Below, piece after piece: positions 33,346 to 42,612 of a stretch of 64,000 nt of DNA (the first letter of the stretch is position 1; every line of letters begins with the position of its first letter). The position numbers and the translations under genes are program-made. The notes under the pieces are model-generated. The model was not told where the DNA came from. It did no database searches and worked only from the letters and a program-made list of their open reading frames with translations. Where the stretch lies: the NCBI GenBank assembly GCA_904394215.1, contig CAJFNF010000005.1, forward strand, positions 1 through 64,000. The letters are read 5' to 3'. Source of the DNA: an uncultured Faecalibacterium sp. Its GTDB lineage: Bacteria > Bacillota > Clostridia > Oscillospirales > Ruminococcaceae.

Positions 33346-34668
33346 ATGTTGAACAAGCTGAAACGTGCGGCGCTTGGCGCGCATACGCCGCATGACAAAG
33401 CAACTGCTGCAAGCAAGCCTGTCCCGATGCCCCTGCCCGCGCAGGTCCGCATCCTGATGAGCCAGCATATCGGCGCTCCGGCTAAAGCCATCGTCAAGAA
33501 GGGCGACCAGGTTTGTGTGGGCACCCTGATTGGTGAGGCCTCCGGTTTCGTGTCGGCCAACATCCACTCCAGTGTCTCGGGCACTGTGACGGCGGTGGAG
33601 TCTTACCGCCTGTCCAACGGCCGGGCCTGTGATTCGGTGGTCATCCAGACCGACGGCAAACAGACGGTGGACCCGGCTGTCAAGCCTCCGGTGGTGACGG
33701 ACAAGGCCAGCTTCCTGGCTGCCGTCCGCGCCTGCGGCCTGGTGGGCCTGGGCGGCGCCGGTTTCCCGACCGACGTCAAGCTCCAGCCCAAGACCCCGGT
33801 GGATACCCTGCTGATCAACGCTTCCGAGTGCGAAGTCTGGCTGACCAGCGACACCCAGGAGATGCTGAACAGCTCGGACGATATCATCCGCGGCATCAAG
33901 GCTGTGCTCCAGTACACCGGGATTCCCCGGTGCATCATCGGCATCGAGAAGAACAAGCCTGAGTGCATCGACCTGATGTGCCAGAAGACCAAGGACCTGG
34001 GCAATGTGGATGTCAAGCCGCTGCCCAGCGTCTACGGCACCGGCGCCGAGCTGATCCTGATCGAGAAGTGCCTGGGCCGTGAGGTTCCCCACGGCGGGCT
34101 GCCCGCCGATGCAGGCGCCATCGTCATGAACGTGACCTCGGTCAGCAAGCTGGGCAAATATCTGGCCACCGGCATGCCGGTGGTGGAGCGCACCGTCACT
34201 GTGGACGGCGATGCATGCGCCAAGCCCCAGAACCTGGTTGTTCCCGTGGGCACTTCCTATCAGGATATCATCAATGCTGCCGGCCTCAAGCAGGGTGTCA
34301 CCCTGGGCAAAGTGGTGGACGGCGGCGCCATGATGGGCCGCGCCGTGGAGGATCTGAGCTATCCTGTCTCCAAGACCTGCTCGGGCGTCATCATGCTGAG
34401 CGACGCTTCCGCCAACCCGCCCGCAGCCCAGGCCTGCATCCGCTGCGGCCGCTGCATTGAGTACTGCCCCATGGGCCTGGCTCCCGTGGAGGTCAACGGC
34501 GCCTACGCCGCCCGCGATGTGGCAGAATTGGGCAAGCTGCACGTGGACTACTGCTTCAACTGCGGTTCCTGCACCTTTGTCTGCCCGGCCAAGCGTCCCT
34601 GCACCCAGATGATGAGCCTGGCCAAGGCCTACTACCTGAATGAAATCAAAAAAGGAGGCAATAAGTAA
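33346..34668 (+). CDS. rnfC: Rnf complex subunit C (ferredoxin:NAD+ oxidoreductase, NADH-side)
   Basis: 440 residues. N-terminal barrel/lipoyl-like region with MSQHIGAPAKAIVKKGDQV and ANIHSSVSGTVTAVES, a Rossmann-like FMN/NADH domain with GLGGAGFPTDVK, a SLBB segment, and two C-terminal [4Fe-4S] motifs: CIRCGRCIEYCP (364-375) and CFNCGSCTFVCP (403-414). The peripheral subunit that exchanges electrons with NAD(H). The upstream GGGGGA is only a moderate ribosome site. First gene of rnfCDGEAB. Confidence 0.95.
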   Translation: MLNKLKRAALGAHTPHDKATAASKPVPMPLPAQVRILMSQHIGAPAKAIVKKGDQVCVGTLIGEASGFVSANIHSSVSGTVTAVESYRLSNGRACDSVVIQTDGKQTVDPAVKPPVVTDKASFLAAVRACGLVGLGGAGFPTDVKLQPKTPVDTLLINASECEVWLTSDTQEMLNSSDDIIRGIKAVLQYTGIPRCIIGIEKNKPECIDLMCQKTKDLGNVDVKPLPSVYGTGAELILIEKCLGREVPHGGLPADAGAIVMNVTSVSKLGKYLATGMPVVERTVTVDGDACAKPQNLVVPVGTSYQDIINAAGLKQGVTLGKVVDGGAMMGRAVEDLSYPVSKTCSGVIMLSDASANPPAAQACIRCGRCIEYCPMGLAPVEVNGAYAARDVAELGKLHVDYCFNCGSCTFVCPAKRPCTQMMSLAKAYYLNEIKKGGNK

Positions 34669-34670
34669 TC

Positions 34671-35633
34671 ATGGACACCAAACTTATTGTTTCGGCCTCC
34701 CCGCATATCCGCTCGGATGAGACCACCCGGGGCCTGATGGCCAACGTCATCGTGGCCCTGTGCCCTGTGGTGGTGGCATCGGCGGTCATCTTCGGTCTGC
34801 GGTCCCTGCTGGTCACCGCTTTCTCGGTGGTGGTCTGCGTGGTGCTGGAGTGGCTGTACTGCAAGCTGCTCAAGAAGCCGTCCCCCATCGGGGACCTGTC
34901 CGCTGTGGTCACCGGCATCATCCTGGCCATGAATGTGCCTGTCAACATGCCCCTGGGCCAGGTGGCCGTGGGCGCTGTGGCAGCCATCCTGATCACCAAG
35001 CAGCTGTTCGGCGGCATCGGCATGAACTTTGCAAACCCCGCTCTGGTGGGCCGCATTGTTCTGTTTGTCAGCTTCACCAATGAGATGAACGCCTGGGTCT
35101 TCCCCGACGCAGCTGTGGACCAGCTGGCAAGCGCTACCCCGCTGCAGGTTTCTGACCCCAGCCGCCTGAACCTGCTGGACCTGTTCATGGGCATCCACGG
35201 CGGTGTCCTGGGCGAGACCTGCGCCCTGGCCATCGTGCTGGGCTTCCTGTACCTGGTGTTCACCAAGACCATCAGCCCCGCCATCCCGCTGACCTATGTG
35301 GGCAGCATGTTTGTGTTCTATCTGATTGCCACCCGCAGCCTGCATGAGAGCCTGGTGGCCGTCCTGTCCGGCGGCCTGCTGTTCGGCGCCGTCTTTATGG
35401 CTACCGACTACGTCACCAGCCCCTTCACCCTGAAGGGCAAGCTGCTGTACGGCATCTGCCTGGGCATCGTGACCTTTGCCATCCGCTACTGGGGCACCTA
35501 CACCGAGGGCGTGTCCTTCGCACTGCTGTTCATGAACCTGTGGGTTCCCTTTATCAATGATGCAACCCGTCAGACTCCCTATGGCTACATCAAGCCGGCC
35601 AAGAAAGCTGGAAAGGAAGGTGCTGCAAAATGA
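34671..35633 (+). CDS. rnfD: Rnf complex subunit D
   Basis: 320-residue membrane subunit with about nine helices. The SATPL segment (154-158) contains Thr156, the expected covalent FMN attachment residue of RnfD/NqrB proteins. Late FMATDYVTSPFT and CLGIVTFAIRYWGTYTEGVSFALLFMN match the family (given in part). It starts 2 bases after rnfC, with AAAGGAGG at the rnfC end, and overlaps rnfG by ATGA. Confidence 0.95.
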   Translation: MDTKLIVSASPHIRSDETTRGLMANVIVALCPVVVASAVIFGLRSLLVTAFSVVVCVVLEWLYCKLLKKPSPIGDLSAVVTGIILAMNVPVNMPLGQVAVGAVAAILITKQLFGGIGMNFANPALVGRIVLFVSFTNEMNAWVFPDAAVDQLASATPLQVSDPSRLNLLDLFMGIHGGVLGETCALAIVLGFLYLVFTKTISPAIPLTYVGSMFVFYLIATRSLHESLVAVLSGGLLFGAVFMATDYVTSPFTLKGKLLYGICLGIVTFAIRYWGTYTEGVSFALLFMNLWVPFINDATRQTPYGYIKPAKKAGKEGAAK

Positions 35634-36172
35634 GTACTTGGGAAAGCACCACCAAACCGATTCTTGTTCTGACCCTCAGCGCACTGGTGGTCAGCCTGCT
35701 GCTGGCCCTGGTCAATGCTGTGACCGCTCCTGTGATTGAGAACAACCAGAAGGCTGTCACCCTGGCCGCATACGTCCAGGTGCTGCCTACTGTTTCCGAT
35801 GCCACCGAGCTGGAGGAGATCACCGATTACACCACCGCCGGCGTCACCGGCGCTGTCAAGGCTCCGGACGGCTCCATCGCCGTCCAGGCTGGTGAGTCGG
35901 GCTTCGACGGCGGCGTGGTCACCGTCATTGTGGGCTTTGATGCCAGCGGCACCGTCTCGGGTGTCTGGGCAGACGCTTCCACCCAGACTGCCGGCATCGG
36001 CAGCAAGGTGGGCGAGGCCGACTACCTGGCTCAGTTCACCGGTATGGACGGCACCACCAACATCACCGCTGGTGTGGACTTTGACGGCGTGACGGGCGCA
36101 ACTTATTCCACCAACGCCCTGTTTACCGCCATCAACGACTGCATCAACTGCTACAATGAACTTGCTGCTTAA
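35630..36172 (+). CDS. rnfG: Rnf complex subunit G
   Basis: 180 residues: one N-terminal membrane anchor (about 11-33) and an extracytoplasmic FMN-binding domain with DGVTGATYS (152-160), where Thr158 is the flavinylation site. Passes electrons between the membrane subunits. Start overlaps the rnfD stop. Confidence 0.95.
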   Translation: MSTWESTTKPILVLTLSALVVSLLLALVNAVTAPVIENNQKAVTLAAYVQVLPTVSDATELEEITDYTTAGVTGAVKAPDGSIAVQAGESGFDGGVVTVIVGFDASGTVSGVWADASTQTAGIGSKVGEADYLAQFTGMDGTTNITAGVDFDGVTGATYSTNALFTAINDCINCYNELAA

Positions 36173-36187
36173 AGGAGGCTGGTAAGA

Positions 36188-36862
36188 ATGGCACAAGAAA
36201 AAGTCTCCAAGGTAAGCATCCTTACCAATGGTATCATCAAAGAGAACCCGGTTCTGCGCCTGGTTCTGGGCACCTGCTCCACCCTGGCCATCACCACCGC
36301 AGTGTCCAACGCCATTGGCATGGGCGTTGCATTCACCTTCGTTCTGGTTTGCTCCAACATCATGATCGCGCTGCTGCGCAACGTGATCCCCTCCAAGGTC
36401 CATCTGCCCTGCTACATCGTCATCATCGCAGGCTTCGTGACCATCGTCCAGATGGTGATGCACGCCTACGTGGACAGCCTGTACACCGCCCTGGGCGTGT
36501 TCCTGCCCCTGATCGTTGTCAACTGCATCATCCTGGGCCGTGCTGAGATGTTCGCCTGCAAGAACACCGTCGTGGACTCCGCTCTGGACGGCGTGGGCAT
36601 GGGCATCGGCTACACCCTGACGGTGGTTCTGATGGCCACCATCCGTGAGATCCTGGGCAGCGGCACCTGGCTGGGCTTCCAGGTCATGCCCAAGGGCTTC
36701 GTCACCATCGGCATCATGACCCAGGCTCCCGGCGCCTTCCTGTGCTTCGGCCTTCTGATGGCTCTGTGCATCTGGGTTGAGGACAAGCTGGACGCCCGCA
36801 TCGAGCGCAAAATCGGCTGCCAGCCCCTGAAGGACCTGCAGGAAGGAGGGGATAAGGAATGA
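36188..36862 (+). CDS. rnfE: Rnf complex subunit E
   Basis: 224-residue integral membrane subunit, six helices, with ENPVLRLVLGTCSTLAITT, the NCIILGRAEMFA cysteine-containing helix and a C-terminal WVEDKLDARIERK tail. Homologous to RnfA; the pair forms the central ion-conducting and Fe-S-holding core. GGAGG before the ATG; overlaps rnfA by ATGA. Confidence 0.95.
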   Translation: MAQEKVSKVSILTNGIIKENPVLRLVLGTCSTLAITTAVSNAIGMGVAFTFVLVCSNIMIALLRNVIPSKVHLPCYIVIIAGFVTIVQMVMHAYVDSLYTALGVFLPLIVVNCIILGRAEMFACKNTVVDSALDGVGMGIGYTLTVVLMATIREILGSGTWLGFQVMPKGFVTIGIMTQAPGAFLCFGLLMALCIWVEDKLDARIERKIGCQPLKDLQEGGDKE

Positions 36863-37491
36863 TCGTCAAACTCGCGGCCATCTTCTTCAGCATGATCCTT
36901 GTGAACAACTACGTGCTGGTGAAGTTCTACGGCATCTGCCCGTTCCTGGGCGTTTCCAAGAAGCTGGATTCTTCTCTGGGTATGTCTGCTGCCGTTATCT
37001 TCGTCATGTTTATGTCGACGGCAGTTACCTTCCCGATCCAGATCTTTGTGCTGGATCCCGCAGACCTGGGCTATCTGCAGACCATCGTCTTCATCCTGGT
37101 CATTGCAGTGCTGGTCCAGTTCATCGAGATCTTCCTGAAAAAGTATATGGTTTCCCTGTACAACGCCCTGGGCGTGTACCTGCCCCTGATTACCACCAAC
37201 TGCTGCGTTCTGGCCGTCACCATTCTGGTGGTGGACGATTACGGCGCTGACGTCCAGACCCTGGGCTTTGCAGTCGCCTACATCGAGTCCCTGGTGTGCG
37301 CCATTGGTTCCGGCGTGGGCTTCATGCTGGCCATGTGCATGTTCAGCGGCGTGCGCAAGCGTGTGGAAGTCTGTGAGGCTCCCGGCCCCTTCAAGGGCCT
37401 GCCCATCACCCTGGTGGCAGCAGCAATCACCAGCCTGTCCTTCATGGGCTTTGGCGGCATTGTCGAGAGTCTGTTCAACGTCACGCTCTAA
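36859..37491 (+). CDS. rnfA: Rnf complex subunit A
   Basis: 210 residues, six helices. Family landmarks: NNYVLVKFYGICPFLGVSKK near the start, YLPLITTNCCVLAVTI, and the C-terminal FMGFGGIVESLF. Inverted-topology partner of RnfE. Confidence 0.95.
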   Translation: MIVKLAAIFFSMILVNNYVLVKFYGICPFLGVSKKLDSSLGMSAAVIFVMFMSTAVTFPIQIFVLDPADLGYLQTIVFILVIAVLVQFIEIFLKKYMVSLYNALGVYLPLITTNCCVLAVTILVVDDYGADVQTLGFAVAYIESLVCAIGSGVGFMLAMCMFSGVRKRVEVCEAPGPFKGLPITLVAAAITSLSFMGFGGIVESLFNVTL

Positions 37492-37509
37492 GGGAGGGGG
37501 AAACGGAAA

Positions 37510-38310
37510 ATGAGTATCGTATTGGCTGTTGTCCTCTGTACCGTCGTGGGCGCCCTGGGTGCTGTGATTCTGGTTGCCGCATCCAAGTTCATGGCTGTGG
37601 AGGAAGATCCCCGCATCGAGCAGATCACCGGCTGCCTGGCCGGCGCCAACTGCGGCGGCTGCGGCTACGCCGGCTGTGCTGACTACGCCAAGGCCATTGT
37701 CATGGACGGCGTTGCCTGCGACAAGTGCGCTCCCGGCGGCGCCAAGTCTGCTGCCGCCATCGGCAAGATCATGGGCGCCGAGGTTTCGGCTGTTGCCAAG
37801 AAGGCCGTGGTCCAGTGCCAGGGCAGCAAGGACAACTGCAAGCCCAGCTATGATTACAAGGGCATCCAGAGCTGCGCTGCAGCCGCTGCCCTGTACGGCG
37901 GCCCCAAGGACTGCTCCTTCGCCTGCGCCGGCTTCGGCGACTGCGTCAAGGCCTGCAAGTTCGACGCCATCCATGTGGTCAACGGTGTGGCCGTGGTGGA
38001 TCAGGACAAGTGCACCGGCTGCGGCGCCTGCGCTGCCGTCTGCCCCAAGCACGTGATCATGATCCAGGCTGCCGGCCCCGACAAACCGGTGGTGATGTGC
38101 TCCAACTGCGACCGCGGCCCCGTGGCCATGAAGGAATGCGCCACCGCCTGCATTGCCTGCGGCATGTGCCAGCGCAACTGCCCCTCCGACGCCATCCATG
38201 TCACCGACAACCTGGCTCGGATCGACTACGACAAGTGCACCGGCTGCGGCACCTGTGTCGCCAAGTGCCCCAAGAAGATCATCACCTATCCGCTCAAGAA
38301 GAACGCCTGA
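37510..38310 (+). CDS. rnfB: Rnf complex subunit B (ferredoxin-side iron-sulfur protein)
   Basis: 266 residues. One N-terminal membrane helix, then the 4-Cys motif region GANCGGCGYAGCADYA with a later CDKC, and ferredoxin-type motifs CTGCGACAAVCPK, CIACGMCQRNCP and CTGCGTCVAKCP plus an extra Cys-rich stretch (CSFACAGFGDCVKAC). It takes electrons from reduced ferredoxin; the complex couples transfer to NAD+ with H+ or Na+ export. GGGAGGGGG before the ATG. Confidence 0.95.
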   Translation: MSIVLAVVLCTVVGALGAVILVAASKFMAVEEDPRIEQITGCLAGANCGGCGYAGCADYAKAIVMDGVACDKCAPGGAKSAAAIGKIMGAEVSAVAKKAVVQCQGSKDNCKPSYDYKGIQSCAAAAALYGGPKDCSFACAGFGDCVKACKFDAIHVVNGVAVVDQDKCTGCGACAAVCPKHVIMIQAAGPDKPVVMCSNCDRGPVAMKECATACIACGMCQRNCPSDAIHVTDNLARIDYDKCTGCGTCVAKCPKKIITYPLKKNA

Positions 38311-38330
38311 GGTCTGGTCTGTCACTCTAC

Positions 38331-38383
38331 AAAAATGCCCCCGCAGGACGACCGGCACTGCCGGCCCCCGGCGGGGGTTTTTC
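38331..38383 (+). terminator. Intrinsic terminator after rnfB
   Basis: GCCCCCGC/GCGGGGG stem with an internal CCGGC/GCCGG hairpin in the loop, followed by TTTTT. Confidence 0.88.
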
Positions 38384-38394
38384 GATGGATTCCG

Positions 38395-39045
38395 TTATGG
38401 TTCTGCGGCCTGCCCGGCCTTTTCGGCTTCCTCGGCCTGCCGGGCCTGGGCGCTGAAGATGCAGCCGCAGTAATCCTGGCGGTAGAGGCCATATTCCGCC
38501 GACAGCTGCAGGGAGCGGAGATAGCCGTTTTTCTTCTTGAAGTCGGAGGGCAGGTGGGGGACGCCGAACTCGGCGGCCAGCTCCTGGCCGATCCGGTTGA
38601 TCCGGGCGGCGTCCTTGTGGGGGCTGATGGACAGGGTGGTGGTGAACCAGTCAAACCCGTGCTCGGCGGCGTACTGGGCTGCCCGGCGCATCCGCAGCCG
38701 GTAGCAGGCGGTGCACCGCTCCCCCCGCTCGGGCTCCTGTTCCAGGCCCCTGGCGGCATCGTAGAACTCTTTGGGATCGTACCGGTCCTCCACCACCTTC
38801 ACCCCCAGGGGATGGGCCTGGGCCACGAACCGCTCCAGCTCTTCCTCCCGGCGGTGGTATTCCGCCTCGGGCCAGATGTTGGGGTTATAGTACAGAATCG
38901 TGATGTCAAAAAATTGGGACAGCTGTTCCAGCACGGCGCTGGAGCAGGGCCCGCAGCAGGCGTGGAGCAGAAGCCGGGGACGCTTGTCCCCCAGGCCCTT
39001 CAGCACGGCTTCCATCTCCCGCGCATAGTTGGGAACATTCGGCAT
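38395..39045 (-). CDS. queH: Epoxyqueuosine reductase QueH
   Basis: 216 residues of the former DUF208 family. QueH reduces epoxyqueuosine to queuosine in tRNA as the non-orthologous replacement for QueG. Conserved cysteines: HACCGPCS (Cys30, Cys31, Cys34), RCTACYRLRM and DYCGC, which hold the Fe-S cluster and metal. The ATG at 39045 follows GAGAGGTGA. The C-terminal Ala/Glu-rich tail is unremarkable. No other queuosine gene lies nearby. Confidence 0.93.
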   Translation of the reverse strand: MPNVPNYAREMEAVLKGLGDKRPRLLLHACCGPCSSAVLEQLSQFFDITILYYNPNIWPEAEYHRREEELERFVAQAHPLGVKVVEDRYDPKEFYDAARGLEQEPERGERCTACYRLRMRRAAQYAAEHGFDWFTTTLSISPHKDAARINRIGQELAAEFGVPHLPSDFKKKNGYLRSLQLSAEYGLYRQDYCGCIFSAQARQAEEAEKAGQAAEP

Positions 39046-39105
39046 AAGATCACCTCTCACAGGAGAGTATAACACAAGCGCTGCCGCAGCGCAAAAGGAG
39101 AAACC

Positions 39106-39333
39106 ATGACACAGGAAAAAATCGCCCGCATCAATGAGCTGGCCCGCAAGAGCAAGACCCCCGAGGGTCTTACCATCGCCGAAAAGGTGGAACAGCAGGC
39201 CCTCCGCCAGGAATATCTGACCGAGATCCGCCGCTCCTTCCAGAGCCAGCTGGACAACACGGTGATCCAGGAGCCGGACGGCACCCGCCATCACCTGACC
39301 AAAAATCCCAAACCCAAACTGCCCAAGAGCTGA
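39106..39333 (+). CDS. UPF0291/DUF896 family protein (YnzC-like)
   Basis: 75 residues. The family pattern is clear: IARINELARKSKT-GLT-EK-EQ-LR-EYL-IRRSFQSQL, a two-helix hairpin, followed by a basic tail. Small cytosolic protein of unknown function, linked to the SOS operon in Bacillus. AAAAGGAGAAACC precedes the ATG. Divergent from queH with a 60-base gap. Confidence 0.92.
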   Translation: MTQEKIARINELARKSKTPEGLTIAEKVEQQALRQEYLTEIRRSFQSQLDNTVIQEPDGTRHHLTKNPKPKLPKS

Positions 39334-39373
39334 GGTTTTGGACCGGGCAGGGTGAAACCTCCCGATTTGGGAC

Positions 39374-39401
39374 TTGTTTGCCGTGCAATACATGGTATAA
39401 T
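39374..39401 (+). promoter_or_regulatory. Promoter for purA
   Basis: TTGTTT (39374-39379), 16 bases, TATAAT (39396-39401). The leader (39408-39533) is G+C-rich with CCGGGGC/GCCCCGG and CTGGATCCAG hairpins; no purine riboswitch core is recognised. Confidence 0.65.
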
Positions 39402-39533
39402 AAAAGTGTGCGGGCGGACGCCGGCACCGGCCGGGGCGTGGCCCCGGACAGGCGGTCTGGATCCAGGACAGCGTATCCCGGGCAAGGTGCACGGAAAAGG
39501 CTGTTCTTCAGCATCATAAAGAGGTCATCAATT

Positions 39534-40826
39534 ATGCTTACTGCAATCACCGGGATCAACTGGGGCGACGAGGGCAAGGGCCGCATGGTGGACCTGCTCA
39601 GCCAGGATTATGACATCGTGGTCCGTTACCAGGGCGGCAACAACGCCGGCCACACCGTCAAGAATGAGAGGGGCAAGTTCGTCCTGAACCTGCTGCCCTC
39701 GGGCATTCTGCGGCCCAACATTGTGTGCGTCATGGGCAACGGTATGGTCATCGACCCCCATCACCTGGAGGGCGAAATTGCCCACCTGCGGGAACAGGGC
39801 ATCGCCGTTTCTCCCGCCAACCTGAAGATTTCTGACCGCGCCACCATCACCATGCCCTACCACGTCCTGCAGGACGGCCTGGAGGAAGCCCGCCTGTCCA
39901 AGACCGGCGCCCAGTTCGGCTCCACCAAGCGGGGCATCGCCTATGTGTATGGCGACAAATATATGAAGAAGACCCTCCGGATGGGCGACCTGCTCCATCT
40001 GGACGACTCGGTCCGCAAGCGGCTGGTCACCATGGTGGATGCCAAGAACCTGGTGATGGAGGGCAGCTACAACGCTGACCCCATCAGCGTGGACGAGATG
40101 TGGGCCTGGCTCCAGAAGTACGCCGACCTGTTCAAGGATTATATCTGCGACGCCGGCGCCTACCTGGATGAGGCTGACCGGGAGGGCAAGAAGATCCTGT
40201 TCGAGGCCCAGCTGGGCGCTCTGCGGGATGTGGACTTCGGCATCTATCCCTACACCACCTCTTCCAATGTCATCGGCGCCTACGCCCCCATCGGCGCAGG
40301 CATCCCGGGCCGGAAGCTGGACCACTCGGTGGGCATCATGAAAGCCTATTCCTCCTGCGTGGGCGACGGCCCCTTCACTGCCGAGCTGGCCATGACCGAA
40401 GAGGAGAAGCATCAGCTCCGCGAGGCCGGCCACGAGTATGGCGCAGCCACCGGCCGTCCCCGCCGCGTGGGCCCTGTGGACCTGGTGGCCAGCCGGTATG
40501 GCGTATTCTGCCAGGGCTGCGACGAGGTGGCCCTGACCCTGCTGGACGTGCTGGACTACATGGAGAAGGTGCCTGTGGTCACCGCCTACAAGCTGGAAGA
40601 CGGCACCACCACCACCCGGTTCCCCATGGGCAAGGCTCTGGATACCGCCCAGCCGGTGGTGGAGTACCTGCCGGGCTGGCACTGCGACATCACTGCCGCA
40701 CGCCGCTGGGAGGACCTGCCCGCAGAGGCCCAGAACTATGTGCTGTATCTGGAAAAGGCTGTGGGCTGCAAGATCACCTACATCTCGGTGGGCGCTGAGC
40801 GGGAGGCTTACATCCACCGTACCTGA
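39534..40826 (+). CDS. purA: Adenylosuccinate synthetase
   Basis: 430 residues. GTP-dependent ligation of aspartate to IMP, the first committed step to AMP. GDEGKG (11-16) with Asp12, and NNAGHTV with His40, are the catalytic pair; QFGSTKRGI and TGRPRR-VG-VD are also conserved. Start ATG at 39534 with AAAGAGGT; the upstream 52 in-frame codons are leader. Followed 17 bases later by degV. Confidence 0.96.
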   Translation: MLTAITGINWGDEGKGRMVDLLSQDYDIVVRYQGGNNAGHTVKNERGKFVLNLLPSGILRPNIVCVMGNGMVIDPHHLEGEIAHLREQGIAVSPANLKISDRATITMPYHVLQDGLEEARLSKTGAQFGSTKRGIAYVYGDKYMKKTLRMGDLLHLDDSVRKRLVTMVDAKNLVMEGSYNADPISVDEMWAWLQKYADLFKDYICDAGAYLDEADREGKKILFEAQLGALRDVDFGIYPYTTSSNVIGAYAPIGAGIPGRKLDHSVGIMKAYSSCVGDGPFTAELAMTEEEKHQLREAGHEYGAATGRPRRVGPVDLVASRYGVFCQGCDEVALTLLDVLDYMEKVPVVTAYKLEDGTTTTRFPMGKALDTAQPVVEYLPGWHCDITAARRWEDLPAEAQNYVLYLEKAVGCKITYISVGAEREAYIHRT

Positions 40827-40843
40827 GAAGCGGAGAGAAAACC

Positions 40844-41749
40844 ATGTTCGATATCATTACAGACAGCGCCTGCGACCTGACGCAGGAATTGATCCGCCAG
40901 CTGGACCTGACGGTGGTGCCCTTTTATGTATCCACCGACGGCCAGACCTACCTGAAGGAAGGGGAGGAGATCGCGGTCCGGGACTTCTACCAGTTCATGG
41001 TGGACCAGCCCAACGTGATGCCCAAGACCAGCCTGCCCTCCCTGGAGGACTTTGAGCGGGTGTTCCGGGCCAAAGCCCAGGAAGGCCGCGCCGTGCTCTG
41101 TCTGTGCTTCACCGGCAAGATGAGCGGCGGCGTGGGCAGCGCCCGCAACGCCCGGGAGCTGGTGCTGGAGGACTACCCCGACGCAGTGATTGAGGTGGTG
41201 GACACCGGCGCCGCCACCGTCAGCGAAGGCGCCGCGGTGGAAAATGCCGCCGCCATGCGGGATGCAGGCTGCAGCCTGGAGGAAACTCTCACCTGGCTCA
41301 ACGGCACCCGCCCCACCAACCAGATTTTCTTTACGGTGGGCAATCTGGACTACCTGATCAAGGGCGGCCGGATTGGCAAGGTCACCGGCCGCGCGGCCAA
41401 CCTGCTGAACGTCAAGCCCATGATCCATTTTGCCGATGGGGAGATTTTCTCGGGGGGCATGGCCCGGGGCCGCCAGAAGAGCATGGAGAAAGCCATCGAG
41501 CAGCTGCTGGGCTACCTGTCCGAGCGGAACGCCGACCCCGATGATTACCGGATCATTGTGGGGTACGGCTACGACGCCGAGGAGGGACGCCGCTTCTGGA
41601 TGCAGCTGCGGGCAGCTCTGCGGGCCAAATATCCCGCCAGCGAATGTGATGTCGAACTGCTGCAGATCGGTGCCACCATCGCGGTTCACACCGGGCCCTA
41701 TGCCCTGGGTGTGGGCGTCATGCGCAAGTGGAAGAAAAAAGAAGACTGA
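40844..41749 (+). CDS. DegV family fatty-acid-binding protein
   Basis: 301 residues. N-terminal IITDSACDL and KTSLPSLEDF, the central GKMSGG...N-A, the NLDYLIKGGRIGK motif and a C-terminal HTGPYALGVGV are typical. DegV/FakB proteins present fatty acids to the FakA kinase; no fakA is near. Co-transcribed with purA. Confidence 0.93.
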   Translation: MFDIITDSACDLTQELIRQLDLTVVPFYVSTDGQTYLKEGEEIAVRDFYQFMVDQPNVMPKTSLPSLEDFERVFRAKAQEGRAVLCLCFTGKMSGGVGSARNARELVLEDYPDAVIEVVDTGAATVSEGAAVENAAAMRDAGCSLEETLTWLNGTRPTNQIFFTVGNLDYLIKGGRIGKVTGRAANLLNVKPMIHFADGEIFSGGMARGRQKSMEKAIEQLLGYLSERNADPDDYRIIVGYGYDAEEGRRFWMQLRAALRAKYPASECDVELLQIGATIAVHTGPYALGVGVMRKWKKKED

Positions 41750-41813
41750 AAACAGAAAGCTGCCGCATCCATCCGCCATGGGGCGATGAAAGCAGCAGCT
41801 TTGGCTGAACCAT

Positions 41814-41852
41814 AAAAAATCCGCACGTTCCCAGGGAACGGCGGATTTTTTT
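41814..41852. terminator. Bidirectional terminator between degV and the DUF3169 gene
   Basis: AAAAAATCCGC/GCGGATTTTTT stem with an inner CGTTCC/GGAACG stem; A-run on one side and T-run on the other serve both convergent units. Confidence 0.92.
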
Positions 41853-41867
41853 GCTGCTTGGGGTGAT

Positions 41868-42611
41868 TCAGCGGCGGCTGCGCATCCGGATGCAGGCCAG
41901 GCTGTAGCTCACCTGGAGCACCCCCAGGATCACAAGGACTACCAGCACCGGCAGAAGGCCGGTTCCAGCCATAAAGTTCATCAGGGTCAGCACCATCCAG
42001 AAAATCAGACATGCCAGTGTGGCGGCCCGGAAGGCCTGGAAGGAGGCCTGGCCGATCTGGGCCCGCTCGGCCTCGTCGCAGCTGTCAAACCAGGTCTTAT
42101 GGAATTTGATGTCATAGACGCTGCCCTTTTTCTCGGGATTCATCCGGCGGGTCAGGTCCACCACCTTCTGCTGCAAAAGGACGATACAGGCCAGCGCGAT
42201 CAGGAACAGCACCGCGTTCAGGGGGGCAAAAGTATACTGGAAGCTGGCCGCCAGGAAAAAGAAGGCAAAGATCATCCCCAGGTTGGTCAGCAGCAGCGAG
42301 ACATTCATCCGCTGCTCAATCTCCTCGGCCCCTTCTTCTGCGTCGGGGTCCCAGCTGGCGTACAGCCTGCGGGCCGAGCGGTAGTACAGCCAGGCCGGCA
42401 GCAGAAGTGCCGCGCCGCTCACCGGGATGCCCCAGGGGCATACCGCCTCCATCACCCGGTCCAGACCGGCCCGGATGGCTTCCAGGGTCTCGGGCTCGGC
42501 CGCCATTGCCATCAGAAATCCAGCGACGCCGCCCAATGCAGCGGCGCCTGCCACCACAGCCAGGAACTTGGGCAGCGCCCGGCGGTTGTCCTGGTTCACA
42601 GAATCTTTCAT
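41868..42611 (-). CDS. DUF3169-like membrane protein
   Basis: 247 residues with six or so hydrophobic segments, paired in the layout: two N-terminal, two central after EIEQRMNVSLLLTNLG, two C-terminal. The cytosolic stretch GSVYDIKFHKTWFDSCDEAERAQIGQ fits what I recall of DUF3169 (family call moderate). Function unknown; such genes often follow an XRE regulator gene, as here. The ATG at 42611 is 9 bases after GAGGAGG and 1 base after the regulator's stop codon. Confidence 0.72.
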   Translation of the reverse strand: MKDSVNQDNRRALPKFLAVVAGAAALGGVAGFLMAMAAEPETLEAIRAGLDRVMEAVCPWGIPVSGAALLLPAWLYYRSARRLYASWDPDAEEGAEEIEQRMNVSLLLTNLGMIFAFFFLAASFQYTFAPLNAVLFLIALACIVLLQQKVVDLTRRMNPEKKGSVYDIKFHKTWFDSCDEAERAQIGQASFQAFRAATLACLIFWMVLTLMNFMAGTGLLPVLVVLVILGVLQVSYSLACIRMRSRR

Positions 42612-42612
42612 A

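Noticed and set aside
39402..39533. Purine riboswitch in the purA leader
   Set aside because: The leader is G+C-rich with simple hairpins and lacks the conserved purine aptamer junction.
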